A DNA stretch of 64,000 nt, taken from assembly GCA_026702845.1 (NCBI GenBank), contig JADCLS010000006.1:186001-250000 (forward strand), written 5' to 3'. A program made the position numbers and the translations under genes. The notes under the pieces were generated by a model. The model ran no database searches, was not told where the DNA came from, and saw only the letters and a program-made list of their open reading frames with translations. The DNA is from Candidatus Heimdallarchaeota archaeon (GTDB taxonomy: Archaea > Asgardarchaeota > Heimdallarchaeia > Heimdallarchaeales > Kariarchaeaceae). This document shows positions 27,264 to 34,905 of this stretch, in pieces. The number at the start of each line of letters is the position of its first letter. The first letter of the stretch is position 1.

Positions 27264-29087
27264 TCATATAAGAATCACCTTTTCTCCTATCATTCGATCA
27301 AGTTTAATTATAGCACCACTTGGACAACTTACCTCACAGATACCACAATATGTACAACGTTGATGATCAATTGAATGAACCTCTCCTTTCTTACCTATTA
27401 TGGCCTGTGTAGGACAATTTTGGAAACAAATTGTACAACCTGTACAAATCTCAGCATTTACTGCAAATTTTAATAATGATTTACATTCTTTTGCAGGACA
27501 GCTCTTATCCTTAATATGTGAAATATACTCATCCAAGTAATATTTCATTGTAGTCAATACAGGGTTCGGTGCGGTCTGACCTAACCCACATAATGATGCT
27601 GATTTTATAGTATCTGATAATTCTCTTAACAGAGATAGATCTTCCATTTCACCTTTACCATCTATTATTCTTTCAAGAATTTCATGCATGGCTTTTACTC
27701 CAACTCGACATGGTACACATTTTCCACATGACTCATCTAGAATAAATGTCAAAAAATAATGTGCCAGTTTAACCATGCAATCAGTCTCATCAAGAACTAT
27801 CATTCCTCCTGATCCGAGAATACTACCTGATTGTGACATGTTCTTGTAATCAACTGGTAGGTGTAACAGAAACTCAGGTAAGCATCCCCCAGAAGGGCCA
27901 CCTGTCTGAACACCTTTAAATTTCTTATTATTTGGTATACCTCCACCAATATCAAATATTATTTCTCGTAGTGTTGTTCCAAATTTTACTTCTATGAGCC
28001 CGGAATTACGTATTTTCCCAGTTAATGCAAAAATTACTGTACCTTTACTATCTTCTGTACCAATTGAAGAGTACCATTTTGATCCTCTATTGATAATCAC
28101 TGGAACGGTAGCAAAGGTTTTTACATTATTAATACTTGTAGGTTTACCCCATACACCAGATGTTGGAAATGGAGGTCTAGGAGACGGATTACCTCTTTCA
28201 CCCATAATTGATGCAATTAAAGCTGTTTCTTCTCCGCAAACGAATGCTCCAGCACCTTCATATATTTCAATTTCTAAATTATGATCACTCCCTAAAATAT
28301 TTTGTCCTAGGAAGCCTTTCTCCTTTGCACTCTTTAATGCAATTTGCAATCTCCTTATTGCAACAGGATATTCAGCTCTTACATAAATATATCCTTTCGT
28401 CACGCCCATAGCATATGAAGCAATGATCATCCCCTCAATAACACTATGCGGATCTGCCTCCAATATACTCCTATCCATAAATGCACCTGGATCACCTTCA
28501 TCAGCATTACAGATAATGTACTTTTGATTTCCTTTCGATTGCCGACAGAATCTCCATTTCGCCCCTGTGCTAAACCCTGCACCTCCTCTCCCTCTGAGAC
28601 CGGATTTTGTTATTTCATCAATTATCTCAATTGGTGATAAATTAGTTAATACTTTTCTTAGTGCCTCATACCCACCTTTATCAATATAATCCTCAATCTT
28701 CTCAGGATTAATGTGCCCACAATTACGTAAGATCACTCTTTCTTGGTTCTTATAGAAAGGAATATCAAAATAACTTTGGATAAATTTATTCGACTCTTCA
28801 TCTTTATATAACAGGCGTTTTACGGGATTTCTTTTGATAAAATGCTGTTCAACAATAGTTTTTGCATCCCTTGGTTTTACGTGTGTATAAAATGTACCTT
28901 CTGGTTCAATGACAACTATTGGTCCTTTTTGACAGAAACCATGACATCCTGTAAAATCAATTTTGACCTCATCTATCAGATTGAAATTCTCTATGGCATC
29001 AATTAAGGATTCTCTTAATTCTTTCTTACCTGGTTTTGATCCTCCACAGCCTACACCTTCACAAATCAATATCGATGGTTTTTCCAT
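27264..29087 (-). CDS. NuoF/HydB-like NAD-binding FMN iron-sulfur subunit
   Basis: A 607-aa diaphorase subunit of the HydB/HndC class. In order: a thioredoxin-like [2Fe-2S] domain (CEGVGCGG, CHGFC; 1-100), the FMN/NADH-binding GLRGRGGAGFSTG (~163) and NADEGDPGAFMDR (~193), the [4Fe-4S] ligands ESCGKCVPC plus SLCGLG (~453 and ~500), and a C-terminal two-cluster ferredoxin domain (CTGCTICFQNC, CTYCGICEVSC; 548-590). The C-terminal ferredoxin domain separates HydB-type bifurcating subunits from plain complex I NuoF. The ATG at 29087 has a GGAG site before it and sits one base after the NuoE-like stop. It should exchange electrons with NAD(H) and ferredoxin. Confidence 0.93.
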   Translation of the reverse strand: MEKPSILICEGVGCGGSKPGKKELRESLIDAIENFNLIDEVKIDFTGCHGFCQKGPIVVIEPEGTFYTHVKPRDAKTIVEQHFIKRNPVKRLLYKDEESNKFIQSYFDIPFYKNQERVILRNCGHINPEKIEDYIDKGGYEALRKVLTNLSPIEIIDEITKSGLRGRGGAGFSTGAKWRFCRQSKGNQKYIICNADEGDPGAFMDRSILEADPHSVIEGMIIASYAMGVTKGYIYVRAEYPVAIRRLQIALKSAKEKGFLGQNILGSDHNLEIEIYEGAGAFVCGEETALIASIMGERGNPSPRPPFPTSGVWGKPTSINNVKTFATVPVIINRGSKWYSSIGTEDSKGTVIFALTGKIRNSGLIEVKFGTTLREIIFDIGGGIPNNKKFKGVQTGGPSGGCLPEFLLHLPVDYKNMSQSGSILGSGGMIVLDETDCMVKLAHYFLTFILDESCGKCVPCRVGVKAMHEILERIIDGKGEMEDLSLLRELSDTIKSASLCGLGQTAPNPVLTTMKYYLDEYISHIKDKSCPAKECKSLLKFAVNAEICTGCTICFQNCPTQAIIGKKGEVHSIDHQRCTYCGICEVSCPSGAIIKLDRMIGEKVILI

Positions 29088-29088
29088 A

Positions 29089-29823
29089 TTATATCTCTCC
29101 TTTCTTTGTTTTTTCAATCAGATTTATTAATTTTGAAGGTTTTAGATTCCCATGAATTTCACCATCAATAACTACTGCAGGAGATAATGCACAACAACCT
29201 AAACATGCGACAGTTTCCAAGCTTATTGTTCTATCTTTAGTAGTTTCACCAGATTTAATTTTTAGGTACTTCTCAGCTGCTTCCAATAGAATGTTTCCAC
29301 CTTTTACAAAACATGCGGTTCCTGAGCAAAGTGTAATTATATGATCCCCGGGTGGGATAAATTTAAATTGAGTATAAAAAGTTGCTACACTAAATACTTC
29401 ATCTATTGATATTTTAAGAAATTCAGCAATACGTTTCAGAGTAATTTTCGATAAGTAACCAAATCTCTCTTGCGAAATTTGGAGAATAGGAATTAGATTT
29501 GAAGATTTCATCCCTTTAGAAAGGACAATTTTCTCTAAAATCTTTTCATCGATATCATCAAGGATGGGAAAAACATCACTTAATGCTTCATTCAAAGAAT
29601 TTGTAATTTCTTTAATTTCATTTTTCGATAGAAAGTTGTACTTATTTCGGATTTCATTTAGAACTCTATTGCTACTATCGACAATTGCATCAATAGCATG
29701 TAAGTCAAAATATTCCTCATCAGCATCAAATTTTTCTAATTGTATAAATATCGATTGTGATTGATTGTCATCGGAATCATTCTGAGTAAATGATTTTAAT
29801 TGTTTTGCTTTTTGTTGTTCCAT
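29089..29823 (-). CDS. NuoE/HydC-like [2Fe-2S] subunit with N-terminal extension
   Basis: A 244-aa thioredoxin-like [2Fe-2S] subunit. Ligands are CSGTACFVKG (~172-181) and ETVACLGCCALSP (~207-219). The preceding helical bundle (ILQISQERFGYLS...FYTQFKFIPPG) is typical of NuoE. The first ~85 residues, acidic and polar, go beyond the usual ~160-aa NuoE and have no known role. An AGGAG site precedes the ATG. It is followed at one base by the NuoF-like gene, so the pair is co-translated, as in HydABC and NuoEF units. Confidence 0.92.
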   Translation of the reverse strand: MEQQKAKQLKSFTQNDSDDNQSQSIFIQLEKFDADEEYFDLHAIDAIVDSSNRVLNEIRNKYNFLSKNEIKEITNSLNEALSDVFPILDDIDEKILEKIVLSKGMKSSNLIPILQISQERFGYLSKITLKRIAEFLKISIDEVFSVATFYTQFKFIPPGDHIITLCSGTACFVKGGNILLEAAEKYLKIKSGETTKDRTISLETVACLGCCALSPAVVIDGEIHGNLKPSKLINLIEKTKKGEI

Positions 29824-29840
29824 TTTTTTTAAAACTCCTA

Positions 29841-30614
29841 TTAATAAACTTCTATTAGTTTATTCAGAATTTTGTCCAAATTAATTTGGAGGTCATTGAA
29901 AAAGTTGTAACTGAATCCTTTACCCCAAACTCCATATTCAGAAGGATCTTGGTTTCCCTTGCAACTTTTACTAATTTTTGATGGGATAGAAAATAATGAA
30001 TATACTGATTTATCCCAAGCTGGAGGGATTTTGTGGATTTCCCTCATTCTTTCAATGGCTTTTAACATCGTCATCAGTTCAGATGTTCTAATATACCATT
30101 CTGGAGTGATGCAATCTTCCAAAGGGCCTTCAAACCAATCTAGTTCTAGAATACGAGCAGTTCTATTTGGACAGATAATCAAAACTACTGAATACTGGCC
30201 GATTCTTCCTTCTGAAGAATATCCCCCCCTTATTGTTGTTGCTATTGAAATAATAGGTATTTCTTTAGGAATATATGATTTATTCCATTGATGGAGTATA
30301 TTAGATAATTCTACCAATTTTAAGTTTTCCCCTTCTTTATAAATTGGCAATGATACAATTCTCCCTGTTTTCCATTTAGTTTTATAATAATCACTATTTG
30401 TATTGTAATTTGATCTACCACTTATATCAGATTTGGGAGTTGGAGGTACTTCGAGGAAAATTGGCTGATAGGAATCGATAGGAAAACAACCTTGTTGAAT
30501 ACCTATAATGCTAAAAGGTTCAGAAATAGAGATCTCATTAAAATCAATTAAATTCCTCAATTTTCCCCAAATGAGAGATGTATTTATCTCATTTTTCTTC
30601 AAGATACTCATCAT
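29841..30614 (-). CDS. unknown protein in the redox cluster
   Basis: A 257-aa protein that I do not recognise. It has no signal peptide or membrane segment, and only four scattered cysteines with no cluster motif. Notable runs are PTPKSDISGRSNYN (~57), TTIRGGYSSEGRIGQYSV (~126), ILELDWFEGPLEDCITPEWY (~153) and a helical C-terminus. Its start overlaps the stop of the glutamate-dehydrogenase-like gene (ATGATGA; GGAGAG before it), and it ends 18 bases before the NuoE-like gene. It is thus locked into this operon and is likely to be a subunit, assembly factor or allied enzyme of the same system. Confidence 0.6.
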   Translation of the reverse strand: MMSILKKNEINTSLIWGKLRNLIDFNEISISEPFSIIGIQQGCFPIDSYQPIFLEVPPTPKSDISGRSNYNTNSDYYKTKWKTGRIVSLPIYKEGENLKLVELSNILHQWNKSYIPKEIPIISIATTIRGGYSSEGRIGQYSVVLIICPNRTARILELDWFEGPLEDCITPEWYIRTSELMTMLKAIERMREIHKIPPAWDKSVYSLFSIPSKISKSCKGNQDPSEYGVWGKGFSYNFFNDLQINLDKILNKLIEVY

Positions 30615-31834
30615 AATCTCTCCTTGTAAAGTTTCTCCAGTGGAGTTCTACGATCTATCACATCAAGGATTTTCAGTTGAGCATTCTCAATTGCTACCTT
30701 TCTTGGGCTTAAACCAGTTTCCAAAGATTTAGAAATAATATTCTTTGTACAATAATTAATTTTTGATTTTATTAACGAAAATGCCTCTGCAACACTCTTT
30801 TTTGAATACTCAGAATATGAACCTATTACCCCTCCTGTATTTGCAATAATATCTGGAAAAATTTTTACATTGTTTCGAGACAAATAATGTTCAGCATCAC
30901 TATTGATACCTAGATCTGCTACTTCAACCACCAATTTTGCTTGAATATTCTTCGAGGTTTCCTGATTTAACGATTCGCTGTTTGCACAAAGGATCAATAT
31001 ATCACATTCAATACTGAATATTGCATCTCTATTGATCGATTTTCCATCTCTGCTGTTTTTTATAGATTGTTTCTCATTTTCAGCAAATGCATAATGCTTA
31101 ATCGAATCAAAATCGATGCCATCCGGATTATAGATGGTACCCCAATAATCATTAATGGCAACAATTTTTGCCCCTTTTGCGTTTAAATATTTACATACTC
31201 CAAATGCCACATTGCCAAACCCTTGAACAACTGTCTTTACTTCTGATAAATTGCTAGGTAATCTATATTCCATGTTAAAATGATTGATTATTGTTTCAAT
31301 ACCAACTCCTACCCCTACTCCGATTGTTCCTGATTCAGTTGGAATCCCACCTAGTGATTCTGGTTTTCCTGTTGCAGAATGAATATCTCCTACGGTTTCT
31401 ACAAATAATTCAATCTCTGTCTGTCTAACATTTATATCTTGACATGGGATATACTTCCAAGGAACAAATGAGGCGATTTTATTTGCAAATGATTTTAATA
31501 AGATATTTTTATCCATATTTTGAGGATTTGCCCGAATTCCAGCCTTTGCACCACCTAAAGGCACATCTACAATTGCAGTTTTCCATGTCATATTTCTAGC
31601 CAATTGGAATAATTGATAAGGAGTAATTGTAGGAGATATCCTAATACCTCCAACCCCAGGACCAAGTATTGTGTTATCAATTACCAATACTGCTTGCATA
31701 TTTGTTTCTGGATCATATAGTTGTAAAACCTCTTCAGGACCCCATTTATCTAGGAAAGCTGAAACATTGACTTCTGATAAAGTATCAATTATTTTGTCCA
31801 CATTTAATATTTCAGAATCGAGATTATTTTTCAT
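30611..31834 (-). CDS. diverged glutamate-dehydrogenase paralogue (B)
   Basis: A ~407-aa Glu/Leu/Phe/Val dehydrogenase-fold protein and first gene of the cluster. The catalytic-lysine loop PLGGAKAGI and the Asp of IPCQDINV are kept, and GFGNVAFG is a normal Rossmann motif. However, the loop VEGANGPTT of paralogue A is EVADLGINS here, and the PCAMEN motif is LCANSES. So the nicotinamide/substrate pocket has changed. It may act on another amino acid or serve as a regulatory partner of paralogue A in a hetero-oligomer. The ATG at 31834 is chosen over a TTG 11 codons earlier because TTTTTTATATTG lies about 25-35 bases upstream. Confidence 0.85.
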   Translation of the reverse strand: MKNNLDSEILNVDKIIDTLSEVNVSAFLDKWGPEEVLQLYDPETNMQAVLVIDNTILGPGVGGIRISPTITPYQLFQLARNMTWKTAIVDVPLGGAKAGIRANPQNMDKNILLKSFANKIASFVPWKYIPCQDINVRQTEIELFVETVGDIHSATGKPESLGGIPTESGTIGVGVGVGIETIINHFNMEYRLPSNLSEVKTVVQGFGNVAFGVCKYLNAKGAKIVAINDYWGTIYNPDGIDFDSIKHYAFAENEKQSIKNSRDGKSINRDAIFSIECDILILCANSESLNQETSKNIQAKLVVEVADLGINSDAEHYLSRNNVKIFPDIIANTGGVIGSYSEYSKKSVAEAFSLIKSKINYCTKNIISKSLETGLSPRKVAIENAQLKILDVIDRRTPLEKLYKERL

Positions 31835-31880
31835 ATATGGGATCGAGGAAAAGATACGAAAAGACAATATAAAAAATCGC

Positions 31881-31901
31881 TACTGTTACTAGTAAATAGT
31901 A
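31881..31901. promoter_or_regulatory. palindrome upstream of the redox-cluster promoter
   Basis: A perfect 10-bp palindrome TTACTAGTAA (31886-31895) with flanks TACT on the left and AGTA on the right, which extend the symmetry imperfectly. It sits just upstream of the minus-strand TATA-like TTTTTTATATTG for paralogue B, where an activator or BRE-side regulator would bind. The divergent HTH regulator gene 230 bases away is the obvious candidate factor. Confidence 0.45.
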
Positions 31902-32132
31902 CCTTTTTTTTATTATAAAATGAAAAAATCCATCAAAATGACGCCTAATAATCTCCAATAGTGCACAATTTCGCAGCATTATATATATTTTTTATTCTTC
32001 AATCACTCATTTTATATATCTAATATAAAGTATGGTATACAGAAATGTGCAAATTTTATCTTGATCATATCACATGTTGGAATAGTTTCATTTTACATCT
32101 AAATCATAACAAGACAAAGGGATATATTCATC

Positions 32133-33203
32133 ATGAGTGAAATACTAAAAGATAAGTTAAATATTCAATTAGCTCGCCTTCTTTGTTCGGGATTTGGGGT
32201 GGAGATTAATATAAGCGAATTGTCTAGAATACTAAAGAAGCACAGAAATACAATTGATGGAAGAATTGAGAAATTAATGACATCGAAAATTATTGATCCA
32301 CCATATTGTCCTTTCTCATATCTACAATCAATATTACCTTTAATGGTAATTGAAAAGGCTGATTTACCAAGAGATGCTAGAACCAATTTCTGGATCGAAA
32401 CTGATCCATATATAGAAGCAGCTTATTTTGTTAAAGATGAAGAATATAATACTTTACTCATAGAATATCATAAGGATCTTTATTCATATCAGAAATGGAA
32501 AGAAGACGTGAAAAGAGAAGAATTGATAACACCTAATGAAACGAGGCAACCTTCTGAAGCATTATTCCTAAGTGTAAAAAGTATTATCAAATATCAAACA
32601 TATTCTCCAATGATGCATATTGAAAAAAATTATAATGATGGGTATTTGAATAAAATTAATGGTTTAGAGCTAGATGAACATTACATTGATATCTTATCAG
32701 CATTATTGAGAGGGAAGGGATTGCGAATTAATGATAGTATCATTTCTAGAGAAATTGGGGTTCATAGGAAAACTGTCAAACGACGAATTGATAATTTAAT
32801 AGCGAATAATATTATAAGCAAACCTGTGTGTAGGTTTCCTAGAATTTGGGCACCTCCTGAACATTTTCAAGTTATTTCACTTTATGAAATTAAGAGGAGG
32901 CAAGAGGTTGTTATGTCAGCATTCATGAGAGACCCTCATGTTACAATGATTATTAAAACTTATACTGGTAGATACAATGTTGTACTTATTAGTTCATTTT
33001 ACAAAATGGAAGATCATCTTGCTTGGCAGGAAGATTATGATTTAAGATTTCCAGGGTGCTTAGGAGCTGTAAAAAATAATTATCTGTCGCCAGCAATGAC
33101 ATTTTCAATTGCTCAACAATATATATATCTTCTCTACTTAGACCAATTGGATAAAAAAATTGAAGGTGAGGCAATTGCCGAAATGATGGGTATTGATTTT
33201 TAA
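32133..33203 (+). CDS. duplicated HTH / Lrp-AsnC-like transcription regulator
   Basis: A 356-aa protein built from two similar halves. Each starts with a winged-helix DNA-reading unit (INISELSRILKKHRNTIDGR near residue 26; NDSIISREIGVHRKTVKRR near 200). Each continues with an alpha/beta stretch that resembles an Lrp/AsnC effector domain (DPYIEAAYFVKDEEYNTLL; DPHVTMIIKTYTGRYNVVL). The second half is better preserved. Ordinary Lrp proteins have one unit of ~150 aa and dimerise; here the dimer seems to be fused in one chain. It is transcribed divergently from the amino-acid redox cluster, so it is likely its regulator, sensing an amino acid. Confidence 0.75.
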   Translation: MSEILKDKLNIQLARLLCSGFGVEINISELSRILKKHRNTIDGRIEKLMTSKIIDPPYCPFSYLQSILPLMVIEKADLPRDARTNFWIETDPYIEAAYFVKDEEYNTLLIEYHKDLYSYQKWKEDVKREELITPNETRQPSEALFLSVKSIIKYQTYSPMMHIEKNYNDGYLNKINGLELDEHYIDILSALLRGKGLRINDSIISREIGVHRKTVKRRIDNLIANNIISKPVCRFPRIWAPPEHFQVISLYEIKRRQEVVMSAFMRDPHVTMIIKTYTGRYNVVLISSFYKMEDHLAWQEDYDLRFPGCLGAVKNNYLSPAMTFSIAQQYIYLLYLDQLDKKIEGEAIAEMMGIDF

Positions 33204-33283
33204 TGCATAAAATTCAGTCTAGTTTCATAGGTTACCTATTTGAGGTACTATTTATATAGAAATTAAATTGAAAGCCAGGGTGA

Positions 33284-34729
33284 CTACTCAGCGAGGAAGG
33301 TTTTAGTGTTATCAAAGAGATCATATAGGATGTCTCCCACCTCTGAGCTTACGTACATGGAACTTCCCTTGGAGATAGCCTCTGGGTTCTCGGTGTAGAA
33401 ATTATTGATAAGCGATGCAGTAGCCCTGAGTATATTTCTCATCTGATTGATTTTTACCATGGCCCTTACCTCAACAGGAGTGATTACCAGTGAGAGCATA
33501 TAATCACGTGTTCCACCTCGTACAGTTCCTGGAATATGGACACCAAAGATTACATTGACGGATCCAAAATCATTGGTTGCATGAATAAATGGATCTCCTG
33601 GTTCTGCACCAATAGTATCAAGCAGTCGTGGTATAGAATTTAATCTCACTTCCTCAATTTTGCCATGAGGAGGGGGGGCAATAGACGCCACTGTAGGACC
33701 AAGAATATCATCGAAATAGGAGAGGACCACATGCATATCAAGAGATTCTATATCAAAGGAATCAGGTCTTGGGAATTTGGGTACTAGTCTGGGGTCATGC
33801 GTGATTATTATACGGTAGGGTCTAAGAAGCTCATTGATCTTCTCCTTGACCACATACTGGTTCTTAGATATGATGGGGTAGACTTTCTCATATGAATAAT
33901 CAATCCTCGTCTCCTCAAGGAATTTACTCTTTATGGGACTGAGCTTGAAATCTTTCCACACCGGGAACTCATATCCCGTCTCCTCTAGCAAGTACTGTGC
34001 TACTGTATAGTAACTCTGATAGGTTTCAATTAAAAGTGATTTCACATACTCATCTGGTAATTCTTTGTTCAGATTGTTCATAACACTTAGATAGAGACGG
34101 TTCAATTGATTAAAATAGGTTCGATAAACCTTATCCTCATCATTGGTATCCATGAGGAGATCAATTCTTATCGGATTGAATAAGATACGGTATCGATCCT
34201 TATACCTGCTATTTAATCGTTTTAGTGGTTTGTGTACTGCCTTTTCAAGATGATTTCTGAAATTTCTAGGTGCATTCTCCAGGATCTCGTTAAGAAATAT
34301 CGTAATCAGTTGAGAAATTGATCGGATTTTTGAGACAGGTCGTATACCTTGCGAATATTCATACTTGCGTAGGATATATTCCACTTGGGAATCCACCAAA
34401 GGTTTGGGGATGTAGTCCATGGCTCCTCTCTGCATTAAGTACATAACCTCTCGTAAATTAGACAGTGGACACATCAATACAATAGATATATTGGGATTGA
34501 TGGCCAGTAACCCTCTGATCATCTCTTCAGCAGTAATATCACTTAGGAACACATCTAGTAAAATGACATCTGGTCGGGTCTCTGATACATAACGAAATGC
34601 CGATTTGCTTTCTGTCGCCATACCCACTATTTCAAAGCCGAATTCAGGTAATAATTCCATGAGCTTTTGTTGCACAAAGAAAGAATCTTCTGCAATGAAG
34701 ATTTTGTACTTATTCTCAACAATCATCAT
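33284..34729 (-). CDS. response-regulator receiver protein with C-terminal longin-like domain
   Basis: A 481-aa protein. Residues ~8-125 are a receiver domain with acidic pair Glu14-Asp15, phospho-acceptor Asp59 (VILLDVFLSD) and Lys109 (YIPKPL). The usual Ser/Thr before the active-site loop is Cys. A helical middle (~130-330) contains a YRILFNPIRIDLLMDTND stretch. Residues ~345-480 (HVVLSYFDDILGPTVAS, DYMLSLVITPVEVRAMV) look like a longin/roadblock-type domain. No histidine kinase is nearby. I infer a phosphorylation-controlled switch feeding a GTPase-type regulatory domain, not a DNA-binding regulator. Confidence 0.75.
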   Translation of the reverse strand: MMIVENKYKIFIAEDSFFVQQKLMELLPEFGFEIVGMATESKSAFRYVSETRPDVILLDVFLSDITAEEMIRGLLAINPNISIVLMCPLSNLREVMYLMQRGAMDYIPKPLVDSQVEYILRKYEYSQGIRPVSKIRSISQLITIFLNEILENAPRNFRNHLEKAVHKPLKRLNSRYKDRYRILFNPIRIDLLMDTNDEDKVYRTYFNQLNRLYLSVMNNLNKELPDEYVKSLLIETYQSYYTVAQYLLEETGYEFPVWKDFKLSPIKSKFLEETRIDYSYEKVYPIISKNQYVVKEKINELLRPYRIIITHDPRLVPKFPRPDSFDIESLDMHVVLSYFDDILGPTVASIAPPPHGKIEEVRLNSIPRLLDTIGAEPGDPFIHATNDFGSVNVIFGVHIPGTVRGGTRDYMLSLVITPVEVRAMVKINQMRNILRATASLINNFYTENPEAISKGSSMYVSSEVGDILYDLFDNTKTFLAE

Positions 34730-34905
34730 GGTTTAATGTACCTCTTGATATGGGTCAGAATTATTTTGTTTAAATCTACGTATTGTTAGTTGAACAATCA
34801 ATACTAAATGAGCATCAACTAATCAATCATCTAGTATTTGAGCATTCAATGCATAAGCTAATGAACAAGCTTTAATCAATCAATGTCCAAAGGAAATCAT
34901 AGAAA

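Noticed and set aside
26523..29823. Part of respiratory complex I
   Set aside because: No membrane Nuo subunits are near, and the NuoF-like protein has a HydB-type C-terminal ferredoxin domain, which fits a soluble bifurcating enzyme better.
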